Positions 40,586 through 48,543 of a DNA stretch of 51,541 bases are shown one piece after another. Under the pieces are notes generated by a model. That model saw only the letters and a program-made list of their open reading frames with translations, did not search any database and was not told the origin of the DNA. Numbering within the stretch: the first letter of the stretch is position 1; the number at the start of each line of letters is the position of its first letter. Both the position numbers and the translations under genes were made by a program. The stretch comes from a virus: IMG/VR virus record IMGVR_UViG_3300032313_000852, positions 1-51,541 of that record; one strand, 5' to 3'.

Positions 40586-41143
40586 CTAAATAAGTGTTTT
40601 TGTTTTATTAATTCTATATTTGTTACCAATTGGAAATCCTATATTTTTAACTTCTTCTATATTAAGATAATTAACAATTTTTTTAAATCCATTATTATAA
40701 TATAATTCTTCGTAAGAAATTGTAAAAAAATCTTTATTAACATATTTTTCTTTAAATTCAGATTTCAATATCTTAAAATATTCTGTTTTTTCTTTGGTAA
40801 TTGAATTTTCTGATGTTTTATAAACATATGGTAGATGCCAGTTATCCGTATTTACCGCATTTAAAAATGATTCCAATTGTTCTTGTGTATTTTCTCTATA
40901 TAGTACAATAATTTTATTGGATACATTTAACAATGAATTCCAATTTAAAGTAGGATAATATATTTCTTTAATACAAAGATGTTTAGTTTTATATTTATAA
41001 TCTTTTGGGTCAATATTATTTTGAAACCATTTACTATTAGGATTTTCTGGTTCAAATAGTGTGGTAAAGTTTTTATTAAAGTAAAACCAATTAGTAAGAT
41101 TTGTTGAACCACTTCTCGGTTCTGCTAAAATTGTGATAATCAT
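40586..41143 (-). CDS. Sulfotransferase-like protein A
   Basis: The 185-residue protein begins MIITILAEPRSGSTNLTNWF, where EPRSGST is the 5'-phosphosulfate-binding loop of PAPS-dependent sulfotransferases. The 3'-phosphate-binding part is probably IIVLYRENTQEQLESFLNAV, with the typical Arg and a helix following. It transfers sulfate from PAPS to a hydroxyl or amine of a glycan or protein. It has no signal or membrane anchor. An APS kinase at 45584-46018 may help supply PAPS. Confidence 0.8.
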   Translation of the reverse strand: MIITILAEPRSGSTNLTNWFYFNKNFTTLFEPENPNSKWFQNNIDPKDYKYKTKHLCIKEIYYPTLNWNSLLNVSNKIIVLYRENTQEQLESFLNAVNTDNWHLPYVYKTSENSITKEKTEYFKILKSEFKEKYVNKDFFTISYEELYYNNGFKKIVNYLNIEEVKNIGFPIGNKYRINKTKTLI

Positions 41144-41161
41144 ATTAATAATATTTTTATA

Positions 41162-41749
41162 TTAAAGTATTGTTTTTTTTTCCTTTAAAATCGGAAAATC
41201 AAACAATACATTTCCTGCAATTACAATTCTATCGATAGTAGAATTAATTGAAGTATCAGGTCTATGATATACATCCGCAGGAAAAATAACAAGTTCATTT
41301 TCTTCTGGTAAAAACATCCTTTGTACATTATCTTCTTTATCCATAAAAAATAATTTACCATCGTTCCCAGTTAAATTATTTGGCATTTGTACATAATAAG
41401 TGAATGTGCAATTGCTTTCTATTGATTTTTTTACATGTGGAGCAAACATTGTGTGGTTATGATAATGAGATTGTGTATCCTCATCTCTAGAAATAAAAAT
41501 CCAAGAATATAAACAATAATCAACTTCTTCAACTTTTTTATCTTTTTTAAATAATTCTATACATCTCTTAACACCATAATTTAAAATAAAATCAATTTCT
41601 TTACATGTTAATACTATGTTAGTTTGAATACCTGGTGTCAGATGTGATGGTTCATAATTAAATAATGATACGTTTTGATATATTTTTTTTATCAAAATTT
41701 CTTTTTCATATGGATATTTTATTTTTTCTCTATATATTTTATCAATCAT
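41162..41749 (-). CDS. 2OG-Fe(II) oxygenase, PF13759-like
   Basis: The 195-residue protein differs from its P4H-like neighbours. It has TQSHYHNHTMFAPH (His-x-His-x-His in place of HxD), CTFTYYVQMPNNLTGNDGKLFF, and IFPADVYHRPDTSINSTIDR with distal His and Arg, as in the putative 2OG-Fe(II) oxygenase family PF13759. It starts with an ATG overlapping the next gene by four bases. Substrate unknown. Confidence 0.8.
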   Translation of the reverse strand: MIDKIYREKIKYPYEKEILIKKIYQNVSLFNYEPSHLTPGIQTNIVLTCKEIDFILNYGVKRCIELFKKDKKVEEVDYCLYSWIFISRDEDTQSHYHNHTMFAPHVKKSIESNCTFTYYVQMPNNLTGNDGKLFFMDKEDNVQRMFLPEENELVIFPADVYHRPDTSINSTIDRIVIAGNVLFDFPILKEKKTIL

Positions 41750-42360
41750 AGTAAACTAATTATATTTTTTGTTTTAAGATTTGTTTCATAAATCCACCCA
41801 CTTATAGAATATCTTTTATAATTTTTATCAATAATTTCATCTACACAATGTGAATCTTTTATATTTTCAACATCAAAAATATTTAAACTATTAAATTTGG
41901 GTAATAATTTGTATGTAATATTATTTTTATCATCTATGAAGTTTAAGCAACCACCTTTTTTTTCATCTGCATCTTTTGTTAAATTGTAAACAAAAGCATA
42001 TTTTCTACCCAAAGATGCATCGTTATGTGGAGATAAAAAATGGCCATATGTATATTTTGAGACAAATACACTCTGTGCTTTAAAAACCTTATCTTCTAAC
42101 AATTTACTAATTTCTAATTCCAAATTTAATAGAAAAAATAAGTTTTGTATAAATTCTTTGTTTTCAATACTACTATACCAATATGAAAATTCACCTTCTT
42201 TAAATTTTGATTTTTCATATTCATAAGATTTTTTATGTTTTGAATTTGTAATCCAATCAGTTTGAGAATCGATTATATCATATACATTATTTGCAATACC
42301 ATCAGATAAAAAATTTTCTATTTGTATTGGTTTTTTTTTTAATTCTTCAATATACCCCAT
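41746..42360 (-). CDS. 2OG-Fe(II) oxygenase, SM-20/P4H-like
   Basis: The 204-residue enzyme has YGHFLSPHNDASLGRKYAFV (HxD), YNLTKDADEKKGGCLNF, and DSHCVDEIIDKNYKRYSISGW (His and Arg). Its pattern, with the YNLTKD strand, is the SM-20/Ogg1 branch of oxygenases. It overlaps the previous gene by ATGA, so the two are cotranslated and may act on successive positions. Confidence 0.87.
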   Translation of the reverse strand: MGYIEELKKKPIQIENFLSDGIANNVYDIIDSQTDWITNSKHKKSYEYEKSKFKEGEFSYWYSSIENKEFIQNLFFLLNLELEISKLLEDKVFKAQSVFVSKYTYGHFLSPHNDASLGRKYAFVYNLTKDADEKKGGCLNFIDDKNNITYKLLPKFNSLNIFDVENIKDSHCVDEIIDKNYKRYSISGWIYETNLKTKNIISLL

Positions 42361-42371
42361 AACACTTAATT

Positions 42372-43061
42372 TTATACTAAATTACCTTTTTTTACAAATC
42401 TTGATTCAAAAGTATCCCACAAAAAAGTTTTTAGTTCATTATTAATTTCTATTTTATTTTTTATTTTTTTAGTATCATTCATTTTGGTAATTTCTAATTT
42501 TACTCCAAATCTATTGTTTATAAAATTAATAAATTTATCAATTTCGGTTATATCAAATTCGTATGTACATTTTTCATTTTCTTTCCAATATTTTTGGGAA
42601 TTAAAAATATATAAAGTCTCAGGTAGATTTTTATTTATTTTTATAAATAAACTGTTATAATAGTTTTGTACTTCAGACTGGTTTTCAGAATATATAGCAT
42701 TTGCAAAATCATTATTAAAATATTTGTATATAAATTTATTATCAACATCTTCCCAATTACAAATTAATTGATTATTATGTTGTATTGTAGAACAATAGAA
42801 AAAATATTCAAATGCACTTAATAATCTGTCTAACCAATTTCTTGTTATACAAATAGTATCTTTATGGCCGAATTGATTTATACAATCTCTTTTTCTACTA
42901 TGAGCATGATATTTAATTTTATTTTTAGATTCTTCTATTAAATGTCTTTCACTTATAACTTTTTTTATATTTAAAGATGAATTATAAAGTGAGTTTTCAA
43001 TTGAAACGGATGCACATCTTGGAATTGATATCCAAATCAATTCATTGTTGATAAGAAACAT
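42372..43061 (-). CDS. Sulfotransferase-like protein B
   Basis: The 229-residue protein has ELIWISIPRCASVSIENSL (the phosphosulfate-binding loop, IPRCAS in the group related to Sulfotransfer_2) and TICITRNWLDRLLSAFEYFF (the 3'-phosphate-binding Arg and Ser). It is unrelated in detail to protein A apart from these two sites. A cytoplasmic PAPS-dependent transferase is predicted. It starts with ATG 11 bases after the zinc-ribbon gene. Confidence 0.82.
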   Translation of the reverse strand: MFLINNELIWISIPRCASVSIENSLYNSSLNIKKVISERHLIEESKNKIKYHAHSRKRDCINQFGHKDTICITRNWLDRLLSAFEYFFYCSTIQHNNQLICNWEDVDNKFIYKYFNNDFANAIYSENQSEVQNYYNSLFIKINKNLPETLYIFNSQKYWKENEKCTYEFDITEIDKFINFINNRFGVKLEITKMNDTKKIKNKIEINNELKTFLWDTFESRFVKKGNLV

Positions 43062-43072
43062 TTAAATTTAAT

Positions 43073-43336
43073 TTAGATTATATTTTTTAGTTTATTTTCT
43101 GAAAAATATTTAAAATCAACCTCATTCCACTTCCCTTTAGGACATGCATTTTGTTTTTCAGAAAATACCTTTTTTGTAATTGGGCAACCACATGCCGAAC
43201 AAATAGGTTTTTTAATTACATATTTTTTGTATTCACATGTATCACATATGTTAGCTCTATTTAATGCAAGTGTTTTTTGTTTTTCATTTGGATTGAATGA
43301 AATAATCCATGCATTAATTATCTCTGCAATTTTCAT
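43073..43336 (-). CDS. Small zinc-ribbon protein, 87 aa
   Basis: Five cysteines sit in a zinc-ribbon pattern: ANICDTCEYKKY, then KPICSACGCPITKKVF and a final NACPKGKWNEVDF. This spacing (C-x2-C and C-x2-C-x-C, then CP.GKW) is familiar from a family of short phage zinc-binding proteins without known function. It may bind DNA or stabilise a structural protein. It is the start of the oxygenase and sulfotransferase gene set. Confidence 0.7.
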   Translation of the reverse strand: MKIAEIINAWIISFNPNEKQKTLALNRANICDTCEYKKYVIKKPICSACGCPITKKVFSEKQNACPKGKWNEVDFKYFSENKLKNII

Positions 43337-43353
43337 AACCTATTTAATAAAAT

Positions 43354-43431
43354 TTAAGAATTTGAAGCTACAATTAATGAACCTATTTGTGTCATTATTG
43401 TATTGATTGTAGTAATTTCTTGTGTTGTCAT
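43354..43431 (-). CDS. Possible short peptide, 25 aa
   Basis: ATG at 43431 to stop at 43354 gives MTTQEITTINTIMTQIGSLI and five more residues, almost filling the gap between the zinc-ribbon and Hint-domain genes. The composition is amphipathic helical. No family is recognised and the frame is short, so this could be chance. Confidence 0.35.
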   Translation of the reverse strand: MTTQEITTINTIMTQIGSLIVASNS

Positions 43432-43453
43432 ATTTTAAGTATTTTTAATTATA

Positions 43454-44962
43454 TTATAATGGTAAACAAACCAATCCAGATGCAAAACAAGGTCCTCCAC
43501 CATTATATGTACAATATTCATACATTTTGTCACATCCACCGGAACCTATACCCTGAGTATTACAAGGTTGACATTGATAGTTATGTTCAATTGCCACAAA
43601 CATACCATCATTTGTTTTGGTTAGGAATAAATGTTCATCTTGAACAGTTATTGTCCATCCGTCAAACCCATTAACACTATTCGTTATATTTGTAACGGTT
43701 TTTTCTACCACACTTACTGTTTCTAAATTATCTGTCTGAACTAAAAGGATTTTATCACCAATTTGTAACATATCTAATGTAGTATCTTCCAAATTTAAAG
43801 CAGTCCATTTAACAATATCTCCTCTTTTTATTAGATATTGTGATATTGATGTATCTTCCCACGTTGTATTATCATCAAATGTAATAGTTGTCATTGGTGA
43901 CAAAACATTTGATTTTTGTTTACCTAAAACTACATTTGTTGAAAATGTTGAGTTTGATAAAAATTCAGTAAAATTAACACTATATCCTCTAAGTTCATCT
44001 GATTCTGTTAAATTTGGTTGATTTTCGTATAACTTTATTGTTTTTACCACATCTCCAACTTGTAATTCTAATCCTGTCTTATATGACCCATCTGCCATCA
44101 TAACCAAATCATCATCCATTAATTTTGGTTTATTAATAGTTTGTGTACCTGAAATATATGATTTTCTGAAATTAGGATTTACTTCAAACGTTTCAGTATT
44201 GTAAGTAACATCTTCAAATAATTGAACATTGCCATGTTTAGTATATGCTCCAATTGCAATTGATTCTAATGTAGGTGGATATAATAGATTATATGAACGA
44301 ACTACTGTTGCAGTATTATTTTCAATTTTTTCAGCGTTAAAATAATACTCCATTAAAAAATATTCATTAGTTACATTTTGTAATACTACATCTAATTGTT
44401 CTTGAGTTACAACTTTAAAAAATTTAGGATATTCGTTTCTATCATATATTGGATATTTTGCTTTTAAAACAAAATTTGGGTGAACTCCATTGTCGTTAAA
44501 TGTTGTAATGTTTGACACTAATTGGTTTGACTCATCCATATAAGCAAATTGACAACCAAATTCGGTAGATTGTATTAACTTTAAAAAGTTTACCTTATCT
44601 TTACAATAAGTTTCATCTACAATTGCGGTTACATCATATGCACTTCTTATGATTAAATGTGTATCAGAATCTTCAACATAAGGTATGGTTATATTACCAT
44701 TCGTCTCTAAAAATTCATACTCAATATTTGTATTACTACACATTGGTTCCAATCTATCATGAAACTTAAGAATTCCACCAATATATGTCACCTTTGTAAA
44801 ATTATTGGAACTAATGAAATTAGCCAATTCAGTCAAATTGAATAAACTATCATATTGTTCTTCCGTTAATCTATTTATACCTGCGTTTGTATTTATTTCA
44901 ATTGGTTTTAAATTACCTAATGAATTATATACTAAATCGGTTCCTAATAATACAGTTCTCAT
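43454..44962 (-). CDS. Protein with degenerate Hint (intein-like) domain, 502 aa
   Basis: The N-terminal 270 residues start MRTVLLGTDLVYNSLGNLKP and include IEINTN, a piece found in ATP-grasp-like phage proteins; the rest is unassigned. From about residue 280, DDDLVMMADGSYKTGLELQVGD fits the first block of a Hint/intein fold, and DEHLFLTKTNDGMFVAIEHN (ending at 461) fits the last two blocks. The position expected to be the nucleophilic Cys holds Lys280, so splicing or cleavage should be lost, while the terminal His-Asn is kept. A 41-residue Cys-rich tail follows (six Cys, such as YQCQPCNTQ and GGCDKMYEYC). It has a promoter octamer and is likely virion related. Confidence 0.65.
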   Translation of the reverse strand: MRTVLLGTDLVYNSLGNLKPIEINTNAGINRLTEEQYDSLFNLTELANFISSNNFTKVTYIGGILKFHDRLEPMCSNTNIEYEFLETNGNITIPYVEDSDTHLIIRSAYDVTAIVDETYCKDKVNFLKLIQSTEFGCQFAYMDESNQLVSNITTFNDNGVHPNFVLKAKYPIYDRNEYPKFFKVVTQEQLDVVLQNVTNEYFLMEYYFNAEKIENNTATVVRSYNLLYPPTLESIAIGAYTKHGNVQLFEDVTYNTETFEVNPNFRKSYISGTQTINKPKLMDDDLVMMADGSYKTGLELQVGDVVKTIKLYENQPNLTESDELRGYSVNFTEFLSNSTFSTNVVLGKQKSNVLSPMTTITFDDNTTWEDTSISQYLIKRGDIVKWTALNLEDTTLDMLQIGDKILLVQTDNLETVSVVEKTVTNITNSVNGFDGWTITVQDEHLFLTKTNDGMFVAIEHNYQCQPCNTQGIGSGGCDKMYEYCTYNGGGPCFASGLVCLPL

Positions 44963-44979
44963 GTTTTTTTGTTATTTAT

Positions 44980-44987
44980 AATAAATA
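44980..44987 (-). promoter_or_regulatory. Putative TATTTATT promoter octamer
   Basis: AAGTATTTATTATAAATAAC on the minus strand, 17 bases before the ATG of the Hint-domain gene. The octamer differs by one base from the TATTTATA form before other genes. Confidence 0.3.
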
Positions 44988-44988
44988 C

Positions 44989-45204
44989 TTATTTTTTATC
45001 TTTTAGTCCAAATTTTATCCATTTATACCAAATTCTTTCATGAAGATAATATTGAATGGGTTTATATATCAGTTCTACCACCCCGAAAGCCGTACCAACC
45101 TTGATTGATCCACTTACCCACCATATTATTAAAAACCCAATAAGAGTACTTACAATACGATATGAGATGGTTTTAGCAATATGTCGTTTACGTTCTACTA
45201 TCAT
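44989..45204 (-). CDS. DUF2061 family membrane protein, 71 aa
   Basis: The sequence VERKRHIAKTISYRIVSTLI, GFLIIWWVSG and VELIYKPIQYYLHERIWYKW follow the DUF2061 consensus, a predicted two-helix membrane protein with the conserved Lys and Tyr-Tyr-x-His-Glu-Arg segment. In bacteria DUF2061 genes often occur next to sulfate-activation genes; here it lies two genes from a CysC-like kinase. Its role is unknown. It overlaps the nucleotidyltransferase gene by ATGA. Confidence 0.85.
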   Translation of the reverse strand: MIVERKRHIAKTISYRIVSTLIGFLIIWWVSGSIKVGTAFGVVELIYKPIQYYLHERIWYKWIKFGLKDKK

Positions 45205-45587
45205 TTGTCATTCATATCTGGATATTCTATAATATCTCCGTTTGAATCAATATACCCGTTTCTGATACTTGTACCACTAATTTTAGCAACTTCTTCAGGT
45301 GGTTCGTGGTAAATAACATCGTACCCAACCCCTCTACCGTAATTGATACTCTCAATATCAGGGATGATGGATATGTTAATTCTATGTGAATTTTCTTTAA
45401 AGAAAGTCTCCTCAGATAAATCCATCATTACCTGTTGTGCGGTTTTTGGGTTATTTTCATCTGTGGGTACGTTTCTAATTGCAACCCATACGTCTTTTCC
45501 TTTCTCTAATTGTTGGTTAATAAGCCATTCGTGACCCTTATGCCAATTTTGCCAACGCCCCACATACATTGCGTACTTTTTACTCAT
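45201..45587 (-). CDS. Nucleotidyltransferase (HxGH family, cytidylyl/NMN-adenylyltransferase-like)
   Basis: The protein of 128 residues has YVGRWQNWHKGHEWLINQQL (the HxGH nucleotide-binding motif as HKGH) and KISGTSIRNGYI (the second ATP-binding motif, ISxTxxR). The family couples a nucleotide to a small phosphate compound: NMN adenylyltransferase and pantetheine-phosphate adenylyltransferase are relatives. Given its place between DUF2061 and CysC-like genes, a role in nucleotide or sugar activation is likely, but substrate is undetermined. Confidence 0.82.
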   Translation of the reverse strand: MSKKYAMYVGRWQNWHKGHEWLINQQLEKGKDVWVAIRNVPTDENNPKTAQQVMMDLSEETFFKENSHRINISIIPDIESINYGRGVGYDVIYHEPPEEVAKISGTSIRNGYIDSNGDIIEYPDMNDK

Positions 45588-46018
45588 ATTTTTAATTTTA
45601 TTGTTAATTCAATAAACGAATCAACCTCTTTTCTGTTACTTGTGTCAATATCTACAAAATTATCCGTAGGTTTTTCATAATTAGACACGTGAAACCCTTC
45701 TCTACCTCGTTCGTCCGTGGTGTGAACATAAACCTCAATTACCTCATTAGTTTGTTTAAATTGGTCTCTTTGGTCCTTGTATGGTGAAACTAAGGACACA
45801 ATCACGTTAAAACCCTTTTCACTCATAAATCTTGCAATATCCTGAGCTCTTTCGATGTTTTTCCTTCTTCCAACCTCAGAATAGTCTTTGTTTTGGAAGA
45901 TGTCACGTAAGTCGTCACCATCAATGTGAATTACATTGATGTTCTCAAAATAATTAACCAAATGTTTGGCCAATGTTGTTTTTCCTGCACCAGGTTGTCC
46001 TGTTAACCAATATATCAT
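45584..46018 (-). CDS. cysC: Adenylylsulfate (APS) kinase, CysC-like
   Basis: The kinase phosphorylates APS to PAPS, the universal sulfate donor. Walker A is GQPGAGKTTLA, followed by IHIDGDDLRDIFQNKDYS and GRRKNIERAQDIARFM, which are CysC hallmarks. At 144 residues it is shorter than the roughly 200 residues of cellular enzymes; the C-terminal part has REGFHVSNYEKPTDNFVDID in place of the usual FTGIDDPYEPP region. It overlaps the nucleotidyltransferase by ATGA. With two sulfotransferases about 3 kb away, it may supply PAPS for phage-directed sulfation. APS itself would come from host sulfate adenylyltransferase. Confidence 0.87.
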   Translation of the reverse strand: MIYWLTGQPGAGKTTLAKHLVNYFENINVIHIDGDDLRDIFQNKDYSEVGRRKNIERAQDIARFMSEKGFNVIVSLVSPYKDQRDQFKQTNEVIEVYVHTTDERGREGFHVSNYEKPTDNFVDIDTSNRKEVDSFIELTIKLKI

Positions 46019-46081
46019 AATACTAAAATATAGATAAATTATTCGAAATTACCAAATAACTTACCTATGATTTTTATCATA

Positions 46082-46198
46082 TTAATGATTGTAGATAAAT
46101 GGGTCTCTTTTACGTAGTTCTTCTAATTTCTTCTTAAATTCTTTCTTTCTTTTGCGGTCTGCAAAATACTTCTTAATCCAATTAATTAACTTCATCAT
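46082..46198 (-). CDS. Small basic protein, 38 aa
   Basis: ATG at 46198 to stop at 46082 gives MMKLINWIKKYFADRKRKKE, a Lys/Arg-rich helix, and the C-terminus LEELRKRDPFIYNH. The ending with Lys-Lys/Arg-Arg-Asp-Pro-Phe-Ile-Tyr is a pattern that recurs in short proteins of aquatic phages. A helix with basic and hydrophobic faces suggests binding of membrane or nucleic acid. It fills a 188-base gap between the CysC-like gene and the SGNH gene. Confidence 0.65.
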   Translation of the reverse strand: MMKLINWIKKYFADRKRKKEFKKKLEELRKRDPFIYNH

Positions 46199-46206
46199 AT
46201 TATTTT

Positions 46207-46875
46207 TTATTTTAATTTATTTTTTATGTAATTAGCAAATAAACTGTGAGTTTTATCATCCCAATGATGATCATGTTTACGTCCACTTTTTCCGTTAGTT
46301 TCGACATATTCATCATGTGACGTTCCTAAATATCCCAAATTTTTCTCTATTTTTGATTTATCCTCAATAATATCCAATTTTTCATCCATCTCATCCCATG
46401 AAAAAATTAACACTTTACATGGGGTTATTTTATATAGTGAACTGATAATATCTAAATAATTAAGACTTGCCGCTTTTGAAGAATTAATCAACTGCATTGT
46501 CTGTATTATTTTATTATAATCGTCTTTTTCTGACTCAAACACATCAATTAAATCTACGCTTGGTTGATATTTGTGTATACCAACAAACCTATTTGTTGAT
46601 GTGAGATTTCCAGTTAAGTTATCGTCCCAAAAATTAGTTTCGTTAAATGGTAATCTAGTTCTTAAAAAAGTTGGTAACATTATTATTAGAGAATCGTCAT
46701 CATTTAAGTTTGGAATACTAACAATCCACTTATCAAGTATTGTTTGTACATCTCGACTAGGTTGTCCGTCAACAAATACTGTTTTAAAATTATCTTTTAA
46801 AATATCAACCCACGAATCGTATATTGGTCTACCTTTACCAACAAAACTATCTCCTATAATTAAAATTTTAGACAT
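46207..46875 (-). CDS. SGNH/GDSL-like hydrolase
   Basis: The start MSKILIIGDSFVGKGRP holds block I (GDSF), and the end HDHHWDDKTHSLFANYI gives the block V Asp and His. The middle part (LNDDDSLIIMLPTFLRTRLP) fits a strand and loop of the fold. At 222 residues it is similar in size to the copies at 38864 and 49265. An acyl ester hydrolase or transferase on glycan is the likely role. It starts one base from the carbamoyltransferase stop. Confidence 0.83.
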   Translation of the reverse strand: MSKILIIGDSFVGKGRPIYDSWVDILKDNFKTVFVDGQPSRDVQTILDKWIVSIPNLNDDDSLIIMLPTFLRTRLPFNETNFWDDNLTGNLTSTNRFVGIHKYQPSVDLIDVFESEKDDYNKIIQTMQLINSSKAASLNYLDIISSLYKITPCKVLIFSWDEMDEKLDIIEDKSKIEKNLGYLGTSHDEYVETNGKSGRKHDHHWDDKTHSLFANYIKNKLK

Positions 46876-48540
46876 TTACTTATATATTATATAATTACCA
46901 ATAACCAACAAATCCATGTCGGTATCGTAAAAAGTATCCACCGCGTCTTTGGGTGTTAATACCATTGTTTTATCTTTAACATTAAACGACGTGTTTAATA
47001 ATATTGGGTATCCTGATACTTTTTCAAATGCTTTTAGTAAATCATATATCGCAGTATTTTTATATACCGTCTGTACCCTCGCTGAACCATCCACATGAGT
47101 AACAGCCTTTAATATGTCTCTATATTCGGGTCTAACCTTAACCACCTGATTCATGTAAGGGATATCATCTGTCATTTCAAAAAATTCGTCTTGTCTATCT
47201 TTTGTCACCATTGGTGCGAATGGTCTGAACCCCTCTCTTTTTTTAATAACTTTATTAATCCTATCTTTCATTCCCTCAATAGTTGGGTCTGCTAATATTG
47301 ATCTGTTACCAAGAGCCCTAGAACCAAATTCAATGTGACCATAAAACCAACCCACAACCTTACCTTCTTTTAATTTTTTTGCAACATAATCTCTAAGACT
47401 GGCGTCTGATGCAAACTTATAATTTTTGGTTTTCTTAATCGCTTCTTTAATTTCATCAAGAAAATACATCGGTCCTAAAAATGGATTCTTGGTTATTTTA
47501 CTTCTAACTTTCTTTTCTTTAACCAAATAATGAATAACAGCACCTATAGCAGAACCAGCGTCAGATGGTGCTGGTGGTATCCATAAATGATTGAATGATG
47601 AGTCGTTTACTATTTTACCATTCGCAGTTCCGTTATAAGCACACCCACCACTTAAACATAAATTCTGACTTTCACTTATAATTGAAATTGATTTCAAAAT
47701 TTTAAACAATATCTCTTCATAAACTTTTTGTACGGACGCCGCCAAATCTTTATGTACTGGTTCTAAACTATCGTCAGGTATACGTTGGTCAATACCAAGT
47801 AATGTGGAAAGATTATCATTAAACATAGTTTTGTCAGATGTATTCCAACAAAAAACGTCCATATTACATTCTAATTTACTATTTTTATATGTGATTAACT
47901 TTCTAACCTTATCAATATAAATCTCAGAATTTCCATATGGTGCCAATCCCATCATTTTATATTCACCTTCGTTTGGCCTAAACCCTAAAAATGAGGTCAT
48001 TGCAGAATAAAATAAACCTAATGAATGTGGATATTTTGCCATACTACCATATTCAATACCCTGATAGTCACCAAAACCAACAGATAACGTATCAATCTCA
48101 CCAACACCATCTATTGACAAACACGTTGCCTTTTCAAATGGTGATGTGTAAAATGAATAATATTGGTGAGCTTCATGGTGTGTAGAATAAAAAACATTAG
48201 GTGATAACTCTTTAAGTCTTTTATCTAAAGTCTTCATATTTCTTTTAATCTTTAAAAAAGATTTAATGGAATAGAAAAGATTTTTAAATAGTTGTGGTCT
48301 AATATTGTCAACAACCCTTTTATATTTTAATTTAGGGTCTTCGTAATAACAAACCGCCTGTAAATTTTTACTATTTATTTTATATTTTTTATATATGTAA
48401 TCTAATGCCACATCGGGAAATGAACTATCGTGTTTAATTCCTGTAAACTTTTCTTCTTCGCAAGCAAATATTAATTGGTTATCTCTGAATAAACATACAG
48501 AGGAGTCATGATAAAATGCCGATATTCCGATTATATACAT
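46876..48540 (-). CDS. Carbamoyltransferase, NodU/CmcH family
   Basis: The 554-residue protein has the O-carbamoyltransferase pattern: GISAFYHDSSVCLFRDNQL, FACEEEKFTGIKHD, STHHEAHQYYSFY (the His-rich nucleotide site), LSIDGVGEIDTLSVG, LCLSGGCAYNGTANGKI, and the C-terminal YrdC-like half with GHIEFGSRALGNRSILAD. The enzyme uses carbamoyl phosphate and ATP to put a carbamoyl group on a hydroxyl of sugars or antibiotics. In this locus a glycan hydroxyl is the natural candidate. Full length and complete. Confidence 0.94.
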   Translation of the reverse strand: MYIIGISAFYHDSSVCLFRDNQLIFACEEEKFTGIKHDSSFPDVALDYIYKKYKINSKNLQAVCYYEDPKLKYKRVVDNIRPQLFKNLFYSIKSFLKIKRNMKTLDKRLKELSPNVFYSTHHEAHQYYSFYTSPFEKATCLSIDGVGEIDTLSVGFGDYQGIEYGSMAKYPHSLGLFYSAMTSFLGFRPNEGEYKMMGLAPYGNSEIYIDKVRKLITYKNSKLECNMDVFCWNTSDKTMFNDNLSTLLGIDQRIPDDSLEPVHKDLAASVQKVYEEILFKILKSISIISESQNLCLSGGCAYNGTANGKIVNDSSFNHLWIPPAPSDAGSAIGAVIHYLVKEKKVRSKITKNPFLGPMYFLDEIKEAIKKTKNYKFASDASLRDYVAKKLKEGKVVGWFYGHIEFGSRALGNRSILADPTIEGMKDRINKVIKKREGFRPFAPMVTKDRQDEFFEMTDDIPYMNQVVKVRPEYRDILKAVTHVDGSARVQTVYKNTAIYDLLKAFEKVSGYPILLNTSFNVKDKTMVLTPKDAVDTFYDTDMDLLVIGNYIIYK

Positions 48541-48543
48541 TGT

